From the NCBI GenBank assembly GCA_016297675.1, contig JAEDGE010000124.1, forward strand, positions 1-5,452: DNA of 5,452 nucleotides. Reading direction: 5' to 3'. Made by a program: the position numbers and the translations under genes. This document shows, one piece after another, positions 1 to 4,879 of the stretch. Numbering within the stretch: position 1 is the stretch's first letter; each line of letters begins with the position of its first letter. The notes under the pieces were generated by a model. It saw nothing but the letters and a program-made list of their open reading frames with translations, searched no databases and was not told the origin of the DNA. Origin of the DNA: Oscillospiraceae bacterium (lineage in GTDB: Bacteria > Bacillota > Clostridia > Oscillospirales > Ruminococcaceae).

Positions 1-162
1 TTTTCTCATAGGCAGATCTGATCCATTCTCTCCTGTCAGATCCCAATCATCTGAAAATCACGCACTCGTAATTTCCATAACCCATTATATCGTTTTGGTG
101 TAAAGTGTACTAGCTTTTTTCAGTGAAACTCTCATAAATCAACTGCCAGGAAACCGCACACT

Positions 163-191
163 TTGTAAAGAGAGACAGACATTTCTATATT
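163..191 (+). promoter_or_regulatory. Candidate sigma-70-type promoter (distal)
   Basis: TTGTAA at 163-168 (4 of 6 to TTGACA) lies 17 nt before TATATT at 186-191 (5 of 6 to TATAAT). Transcription would start near 198, leaving a leader of about 220 nt before the first gene. The spacing is ideal but the -35 match is modest, and such matches arise by chance in AT-rich DNA. Confidence 0.25.
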
Positions 192-233
192 TCTTTGTTC
201 TTTTGTGTTAACGGAGCGAGAGGGAGATTCCAT

Positions 234-266
234 ATGACATTTTTTATTTCTATGGAAAGCAATTGA
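234..266 (+). other. Possible 10-codon leader peptide ORF
   Basis: ATG at 234 opens a frame MTFFISMESN that stops at TGA 264-266. A purine-rich GGGAG at 222-226 sits 7 nt upstream, the spacing seen for the real genes here. No amino-acid run (such as repeated His, Trp or Leu) points to classical attenuation, and no terminator/antiterminator pair is visible after it. It may be a chance ORF. Confidence 0.15.
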
Positions 267-291
267 AAATTTAAATTTATTTTAAGAAAAT
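263..291 (+). promoter_or_regulatory. Candidate sigma-70-type promoter (proximal)
   Basis: TTGAAA at 263-268 (5 of 6) is followed after 17 nt by GAAAAT at 286-291 (4 of 6 to TATAAT), inside the AT-rich tract. The predicted start near 298 gives a leader of about 120 nt. The -10 element coincides with the left part of the Fur-like box, an arrangement that would suit repression, but the -10 match is poor. Confidence 0.22.
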
Positions 292-304
292 GAAAATGAT
301 TATT
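286..304. promoter_or_regulatory. Fur-family-like operator (candidate)
   Basis: The 19 bases GAAAATGAAAATGATTATT match 15 of 19 positions of the classical Fur box GATAATGATAATCATTATC. They keep its 6-6-1-6 hexamer layout, with one mismatch in each hexamer. Read as the 7-1-7 form used in Gram-positives (291-305), it has three mismatches in 14. Fur, PerR and Zur boxes are similar, so the regulator cannot be named. The base composition (nearly all A/T) lowers the weight of the match. Its place just upstream of the first gene makes it plausible as an operator. Confidence 0.28.
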
Positions 305-406
305 TTTAAAAGCAAAAAATAACCTGCATTTAACACAATTTTTCTGATACCGAGATAGATGTCACATATCAAATGGTGTTATGATTTCCATGAGATATTA
401 AAAATC

Positions 407-411
407 GGAGG
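407..411 (+). promoter_or_regulatory. Ribosome binding site setting the start of the VWA lipoprotein
   Basis: GGAGG is 7 nt before the ATG at 419. It decides in favour of this start over the in-frame ATG at 359, which has no purine-rich site in front of it. Confidence 0.85.
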
Positions 412-418
412 ATTCAGT

Positions 419-2035
419 ATGAAAAAGAGTATTTTCGCACGCTTGATTGCAGCCATACTCCTACCTTCACTGGTTCTGTGCGGATGCAGCAATGCAGAAA
501 ACAGCAACTCTGCCAATGCACACTACAGTGGAAAATTCAATGGAGAAACCATAAAAATTCTTTCCGGTTCTGAAAATAAGGAACTTTCCGATATTCTTGA
601 GGAATGTGCAGACGAAACTGGCATTAACATTGAAATGACATATCAAGGTTCTGTTGATATTATGCATACGCTGCAATCTGGTGCAAAAGAATACGATGCA
701 GTCTGGCCGGCATCCAGTCTTTGGATTTCGTTGGGTGATACTGCACATCTAATAAAATATGATGCATCCATCTATACCACACCAGTTGTATTCGGCATTC
801 GCAAATCTCTTGCAGAACAGCTTGGATTTGTTGGCAAAGAAGTTTCTGTGAACGACATTTTGAAGGCAATCCGTACCGGTCAGCTGTCTTTCTGCATGAC
901 AAGTGCCACACAATCCAATTCCGGTGCCAGTGCTTACATTGGATTTTTATATGCATTGCTGGGAAAGACGGAGCCCTTGACAGAAAGTGATTTGGAACAG
1001 GAAACGCTGAAGAGCGATATTTCCCAGCTGCTGTCTGGAATCGACCGCAGTTCTGGCAGTTCCGACTGGCTCAAGGATATGTTCCTTGCTGGAAATTTCG
1101 ATGCTATGGTCAACTACGAATGTTTGATCATTGATGCAAACCAGGAACTTGTTTCTCAGGGAAAGGAGCCACTCTATTCTGTATATCCCTATGATGGTCT
1201 GAGCATTGCAGACTCGCCGCTGGGATATGTAGATCATGGTGACACTGAAAAACAGGATGCTTTTCTTGCGGTGCAAGAATATCTGCTGTCCGAAGAAGTG
1301 CAGGATGCCATTCAGAAAACTGGACGACGAACGGGCTTAGAAGGCGTTTCAGAAGAAAATCAGGACATTTTCAATTCGGACTGGGGCATCAATACAGAAC
1401 GAATTCTCTCTCCTATTACTATGCCCTCGGAACAAGTGCTGATAAAGGCTTTGAATTTATATCAGACGGAATTCCGCAAACCCTCTCTGAATGTGTATTG
1501 TTTGGATTTTTCCGGCAGTATGATCGGTGACGGAAATGAACAGCTGGAAGAAGCAATGGCACAAATTCTCATACAGGAGAATGCGGAAAAAAATCTGTTG
1601 CAGGCAGACAAGGACGAGGTGAATATTGTCATTACCTTTTCCGGAAATGTACGCAATATTTATACAGCCGAAAACGCTGATGCCAACAGCCTCCAATTGC
1701 TTTATGATCAGATTAGCAGCGAATCTCCTGGCGGTGGAACCGATATGTATACTGCTGCAAAAAAGGGACTGGAAATACTCTCGGAATATGAAAATCTGGA
1801 GAACTACACCCCTGCCATCATCCTCATGAGTGACGGTGCATCTATCACTGCAACAGAACCAGACTTCACCACTTATTATCAGGAACTCGGATTGGATATT
1901 CCTGTATTTTCTATTCTGTTTGGCGATGCAGAGCCTTCCCAGTTGGAGGCACTTGCAACACTTACCAATGCTCGTGTATTCGATGGAAGAACGGATTTGC
2001 TCTCTGCATTCCGAAGTGTGAAAGGATATAACTGA
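419..2035 (+). CDS. Lipoprotein with solute-binding domain fused to C-terminal VWA domain
   Basis: A 538-residue protein predicted to be anchored outside the membrane. The start at 419 is chosen because GGAGG (407-411) lies 7 nt upstream and it begins directly with a lipoprotein signal peptide: MKKS, a hydrophobic core, and a lipobox LCGC with Cys23 as the lipidated residue. An in-frame ATG at 359 would add 20 residues in front of the signal and has no ribosome binding site. Residues ~35-330 look like a type-2 periplasmic binding domain, with GSVD (77-80), PASS (97-100), SNSG (166-169) and a closing GRRTG (302-306). Residues ~355-535 are a VWA domain with a complete MIDAS: DFSGS (Asp363, Ser365, Ser367), Thr441 in GGGTD and Asp472 in MSDG, so it should bind a divalent metal and probably a protein partner. 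First gene of the operon, ending 1 nt before xpaC. The ligand is unknown. The domain calls are firm; the role is inference. Confidence 0.9.
   Translation: MKKSIFARLIAAILLPSLVLCGCSNAENSNSANAHYSGKFNGETIKILSGSENKELSDILEECADETGINIEMTYQGSVDIMHTLQSGAKEYDAVWPASSLWISLGDTAHLIKYDASIYTTPVVFGIRKSLAEQLGFVGKEVSVNDILKAIRTGQLSFCMTSATQSNSGASAYIGFLYALLGKTEPLTESDLEQETLKSDISQLLSGIDRSSGSSDWLKDMFLAGNFDAMVNYECLIIDANQELVSQGKEPLYSVYPYDGLSIADSPLGYVDHGDTEKQDAFLAVQEYLLSEEVQDAIQKTGRRTGLEGVSEENQDIFNSDWGINTERILSPITMPSEQVLIKALNLYQTEFRKPSLNVYCLDFSGSMIGDGNEQLEEAMAQILIQENAEKNLLQADKDEVNIVITFSGNVRNIYTAENADANSLQLLYDQISSESPGGGTDMYTAAKKGLEILSEYENLENYTPAIILMSDGASITATEPDFTTYYQELGLDIPVFSILFGDAEPSQLEALATLTNARVFDGRTDLLSAFRSVKGYN
2021..2026 (+). 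promoter_or_regulatory. Ribosome binding site for the TTG-started xpaC gene
   Basis: AAAGGA lies inside the last codons of the preceding gene, 10 nt before TTG at 2037. It is weaker than the sites of the other genes. Together with the 1-nt gap after the upstream stop it suggests that xpaC translation depends on translation of the VWA lipoprotein gene (coupling). Confidence 0.5.
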
Positions 2036-2036
2036 T

Positions 2037-2660
2037 TTGGAGAAACACAAACAAAAAGAATGTATTGCAAATTTGCTGGCAGGTTTGCTGGCAGGCGGCA
2101 TTTTTCTGATTCTGCTGTTCCTGCTGCACTGGAATTTCCTTGTGGATCTTGCATTGGCAGTTGGTGTTTTTTTCGGATTGTCATTGCTGTTGAAACCCAG
2201 ACGAAAAATCGGCAGAATCAGTATTGATCAATTACCAGAAGGTGAAACATTAAGCCGACAATTGGAAGAAGCCCAGAAGGATTTCATCTGCATTGAACAA
2301 GCCATGCAGCGGATTCAGCAGCCAGCAGTGAAACAGGAAGCCCAGCGATTGAAGCAGACGGCAAAAAATATCCTCACATATCTGGAAAAACATCCTGAAA
2401 AAATCAAATCTGCCAGACAGTTCATCGATTATTATCAGGATACCGCCTCTTCTTTGCTGCAAAAGTATATTGAATTGCAGGACACCAATCTTCAAACAGA
2501 GGATGCGATGCATCTTCAGAGCAATACACTCAAAGCAATTGGTACATTAAACACTGCCTTTGAAGCACAGTTCCAGAAACTGATGCACAATGAAATGATG
2601 GATATGGAATCAGAAATTCGTCTTTTGGAACAAACTGTAAAAATGGAGAATCTAAAATGA
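2037..2660 (+). CDS. xpaC: XpaC-family membrane-anchored coiled-coil protein
   Basis: A 207-residue protein of the XpaC family (often labelled '5-bromo-4-chloroindolyl phosphate hydrolysis protein', a historical name; no hydrolase motif is visible). The TTG start is forced: the first ATG in frame is at residue 89, beyond both membrane segments. Two hydrophobic helices (~11-30 and ~34-52) are followed by a basic stop KPRRK (53-57), leaving a cytoplasmic helical, Glu/Gln/Lys-rich region (~68-205). Family landmarks are ARQFIDYY (126-133), followed by a LLQKYIEL-like helix, and an acidic C-terminal MESEIRLLEQ. XpaC is a known genomic partner of TelA, as in xpaC-yaaN of Bacillus subtilis, but here a solute-binding gene sits between them. 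It follows the VWA lipoprotein gene by 1 nt and overlaps the next gene by 4 nt. It probably links envelope components to TelA (inference). Confidence 0.85.
   Translation: MEKHKQKECIANLLAGLLAGGIFLILLFLLHWNFLVDLALAVGVFFGLSLLLKPRRKIGRISIDQLPEGETLSRQLEEAQKDFICIEQAMQRIQQPAVKQEAQRLKQTAKNILTYLEKHPEKIKSARQFIDYYQDTASSLLQKYIELQDTNLQTEDAMHLQSNTLKAIGTLNTAFEAQFQKLMHNEMMDMESEIRLLEQTVKMENLK
2072..2095 (+). repeat. 12-bp perfect tandem duplication in xpaC
   Basis: TTTGCTGGCAGG occurs twice back to back (2072-2083 and 2084-2095). In frame it encodes LLAG-LLAG within the first membrane helix of XpaC. Gain or loss of one unit would stay in frame and change helix length by four residues. With only two copies it may be a fixed duplication. 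Confidence 0.8.
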
Positions 2661-3703
2661 AAACAAAACTGATTGGTATAGCGATTCTGTTGGTAATGAT
2701 TCTTGCTGGAGGAAGCTACTATTTTTATCGCAATCAAACCACTGTCAAAGTCTTAAACGGTTATCTTGGTGGGGAGAAAATCGGATTGTTTGAAGATGAA
2801 GCAATACAGGAAATTCTTTGTAAGGAATACCATTTGAAACTAAATTATTCTCGTGCCGGCTCACTGGATATGATAACAGCTGATTTATCTGATAGAAACT
2901 ATTTATTCCCATCCAGTCAGACTGCATTGGAGTATTATGAAGATACCTATGGAAAACCGATTGCAGATGAAATTATTTTCAACACACCGATTGTACTATA
3001 TTCATATCAAGTTGTTGCCGATGCACTGGTACAGGAAGGAATCGTTACAGAAACAGACGGTATTTATTATGCAGATATGCAAAAACTGACAGCGTGTATC
3101 CTGAATGGAATGCAATGGCGTGATTTAGGTCTGACAGAGCTTTATGGTGCCGTCACTGTGGACACTACAGATCCTGTCCGTTCCAACTCCGGAAATATGT
3201 TTGCTGTACTCCTAAGCAGTGCCCTGAACGGCGGAAAAGCAATAGATGCAACCAGTGTCGATGCAGTATTGCCTCAATTGCAGGAGATTTTTTCTCAACT
3301 TGGCTATATGGAAACTTCTTCTTCTGATTTGTTCAGCCAATTTCTGCGTATGGGCGTTGGGGCAAAGCCAATGATTGCAGGCTATGAAAGCCAGCTCATC
3401 GAATATGCTGCAGAACAACCGGACAACTACGACAAAATCAAAGACGATATTGTCATCCTATATCCCACGCCCACAGTATGGTCAACCCATATTTATATTG
3501 CACTGGATGAAGCGGGAAAAGCCGGCATTGAAGCCTTGTCCGATGACCAGATACAGGAACTGGCTTGGAAAAAACATGGATTTCGCACAGATGACTGTGA
3601 TATTGCATCTGCCGGTTTTTCAGGAATACCAGAACAAATTACTTCGGTTGTCAATATGCCCGACTATGACACCATGAAAAAAATCATGGACTGTCTGGAA
3701 TAA
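2657..3703 (+). CDS. Membrane-anchored type-2 solute-binding protein, paralogue of the first gene's binding domain
   Basis: A 348-residue protein with an N-terminal hydrophobic segment (~4-20) after MKTK. No lipobox cysteine follows, so it is either an uncleaved membrane anchor or a secreted protein cleaved after the AGG/S region. The rest is a single type-2 periplasmic binding domain: VKVLNG near the start, GSLD (68-71), PSS (85-87), SNSG (176-179) and GFRTD (308-312). Each landmark has a counterpart in the same order in the VWA lipoprotein (GSVD, PASS, SNSG, GRRTG), so the two are paralogous; this one lacks the VWA domain. The ATG overlaps the xpaC stop as ATGA, with GGAG (2645-2648) 8 nt upstream. 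No transporter permease or ATPase is in the window. The ligand is unknown; an oxyanion or a metabolite at the cell surface is possible. The fold is fairly sure, the function is not. Confidence 0.8.
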   Translation: MKTKLIGIAILLVMILAGGSYYFYRNQTTVKVLNGYLGGEKIGLFEDEAIQEILCKEYHLKLNYSRAGSLDMITADLSDRNYLFPSSQTALEYYEDTYGKPIADEIIFNTPIVLYSYQVVADALVQEGIVTETDGIYYADMQKLTACILNGMQWRDLGLTELYGAVTVDTTDPVRSNSGNMFAVLLSSALNGGKAIDATSVDAVLPQLQEIFSQLGYMETSSSDLFSQFLRMGVGAKPMIAGYESQLIEYAAEQPDNYDKIKDDIVILYPTPTVWSTHIYIALDEAGKAGIEALSDDQIQELAWKKHGFRTDDCDIASAGFSGIPEQITSVVNMPDYDTMKKIMDCLE

Positions 3704-3718
3704 ACAGGAGGAATCACC

Positions 3719-4840
3719 ATGTCAGAAATCAACTTAGCGATGCTTGCAAATGCCAGAATGCAGCCGGAAGAGCCAAAACAAGAGGAACTTCCAGCAGAAA
3801 TTCCGCAGACAGAATACACCCTCGAAGAACGAAAACGGATAGAGGAAATCAAAACATCCATTGACTTTATGGATACCCAGACAACGGTACAATACGGTAT
3901 TGGTGCACAACGCCATATGACAGAGTTTGCGGATTCCATTCTCCAGAAGGTTCGTTCCAAAGACGGTGGTCAGGTGGGGGAGTTACTGTCAGATCTCGTC
4001 ATTGAAATCAAAAGTCTGGATACCGATCAATTGACGGATGATATTTTCAGTAAAATCCCCTTTTTGAAAAGTGCTGCACGCAGCCTAAAAAAATTGAAGG
4101 AACGGTACACGAAAGCAGAGGTACAAATTGACCGCATTGAAGCAGAACTGGAAAAGGCACGCATGGATATGCTTCGGGATATTGGTACTTTTGACATGAT
4201 GTATCAGGAAAATCTCAACTGTTTCCGAGAATTGGAGCTTTATATTGCAGCCGGAAAAGAACGGATTACCGAAATCCGAGAGGAAACGCTGCCGAAGCTT
4301 CGTTCTGAAGCAGCAGCAAGCGGAAATCCGATGGATGCACAGTTGGTAAAAGATTTTGAAGATACCATTGACCGATTTGAAAAGAAAATCTATGACTTGG
4401 AACTGAGCCGTACCATTTCCATTCAATCTGCACCACAAATTAAATTGATTCAGAACAACGACCGTGTCCTTGTGGACAAAATTCAAACAGCAATCCTGAA
4501 TACCATTCCCATCTGGAAAAGCCAGTTTATCATCGCGATGGGACTCTCCAATCAGCAAAAGGTGTTACAAATGCAGCGTGAAATCACAGATACCACCAAT
4601 GCCATGCTGGTGCGAAATGCAGAATTGTTAAAGAGCAATACGATTGAAACAGCAAAGGAATCTAACCGTGGAATTGTGGATATCGAAACCCTGCAAAAAG
4701 TAAATCAAAATCTGATCAGTACCATTGAGGAAACCATTCAGATTCAGAAAGCCGGTCGAGAAAAACGGCAGGCTGCTGAAACAGAGTTGGCACGCATTGA
4801 GGGTGAGCTGAAGCAGAAGCTGCTGGAAGTGCGGCGGTAA
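3719..4840 (+). CDS. telA: TelA-family toxic anion resistance protein
   Basis: A 373-residue soluble, almost entirely helical protein, close to the usual TelA length. It has no signal peptide or membrane segment, so it should be cytoplasmic. The clearest family signature is C-terminal: RGIVDIETL at 317-325, then an N-Q-N-L helix, EETIQIQ, and a GREKRQAAE charged helix to the end. Heptad-like Glu/Lys/Leu patterns around 120-150 and 335-370 suggest coiled coils. The start has an excellent AGGAGG (3706-3711) 7 nt upstream, and the gap from the preceding gene is 15 nt. TelA was named for tellurite resistance on plasmids. Chromosomal copies are tied to general stress and, in Listeria, to tolerance of cell-envelope antimicrobials. 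The biochemical activity of the family is not established. Pairing with XpaC in the same operon supports the call; the role here as the cytoplasmic partner of a surface sensing module is inference. Confidence 0.92.
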   Translation: MSEINLAMLANARMQPEEPKQEELPAEIPQTEYTLEERKRIEEIKTSIDFMDTQTTVQYGIGAQRHMTEFADSILQKVRSKDGGQVGELLSDLVIEIKSLDTDQLTDDIFSKIPFLKSAARSLKKLKERYTKAEVQIDRIEAELEKARMDMLRDIGTFDMMYQENLNCFRELELYIAAGKERITEIREETLPKLRSEAAASGNPMDAQLVKDFEDTIDRFEKKIYDLELSRTISIQSAPQIKLIQNNDRVLVDKIQTAILNTIPIWKSQFIIAMGLSNQQKVLQMQREITDTTNAMLVRNAELLKSNTIETAKESNRGIVDIETLQKVNQNLISTIEETIQIQKAGREKRQAAETELARIEGELKQKLLEVRR

Positions 4841-4859
4841 TGCAAAAAAACTGCATTAC
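4837..4859 (+). other. 8-bp hairpin between telA and the PstS-like gene
   Basis: GTAATGCA (4837-4844) and TGCATTAC (4852-4859) form a perfect 8-bp stem with a 7-nt loop AAAAAAC; the telA stop codon TAA lies in the left arm. No T-run follows on either strand, so it is not a typical Rho-independent terminator. It ends 5 nt before the GAGGAG site of the next gene and could be an RNA processing or stability element that sets a different expression level for the last gene. Confidence 0.6.
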
Positions 4860-4879
4860 AAATAGAGGAGTGAAAATGT

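Larger units (their letters stand above)
1..418. other. Non-coding leader upstream of the operon
   Basis: No gene can be supported here. The first ~230 bases have mixed composition; from about 235 to 345 the sequence is strongly AT-rich, as expected around a promoter. It contains a 12-bp perfect palindrome AAATTTAAATTT (267-278), a Fur-like box (286-304), two weak sigma-70-type promoter candidates and a possible 10-codon leader ORF (234-266). A widely spaced inverted repeat pairs AAAGTGT (102-108) with ACACTTT (158-164), but its 49-nt loop makes it weak. I recognise no riboswitch, tRNA or insertion-sequence end. A plus-strand frame is open from base 2 to a TAA at 101-103, but its 33 residues resemble nothing I know. 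Confidence 0.6.

Noticed and set aside
1..89. Divergent minus-strand gene: TATAAT on the minus strand (84-89) and a minus frame open to the left edge with ATG at 9-7
   Set aside because: No good -35 at 17 nt, and the only AGGAG on that strand (30-34) is about 20 nt from this ATG and 3 nt from another ATG that stops after 6 codons. The sequence within the window is too short to support a gene.
102..120. AAAG...CTTTTTT as a Rho-independent terminator
   Set aside because: The stem is only 4-5 bp with A/T pairs and a wobble; too weak, and no gene is seen ending just before it.
359..418. In-frame ATG at 359 giving a 20-residue longer first protein
   Set aside because: No ribosome binding site precedes it, and it would place WCYDFHEI-type residues before a well-formed lipoprotein signal peptide. 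GGAGG before 419 is clearly better.
1457..2101. Long minus-strand open frame (214 codons) opposite the VWA domain
   Set aside because: It lies wholly antisense to a strongly recognised coding region. Its translation is Cys/Ile/Phe-rich, as expected from the complement of coding codons, and it has no family resemblance.
4085..4558. Minus-strand open frame of 157 codons opposite telA
   Set aside because: Antisense shadow of telA with Phe/Cys-rich composition and no recognisable domain.
4837..4859. Hairpin after telA as an operon terminator
   Set aside because: No T-run on either side, and a gene with a strong ribosome binding site begins 21 nt later.
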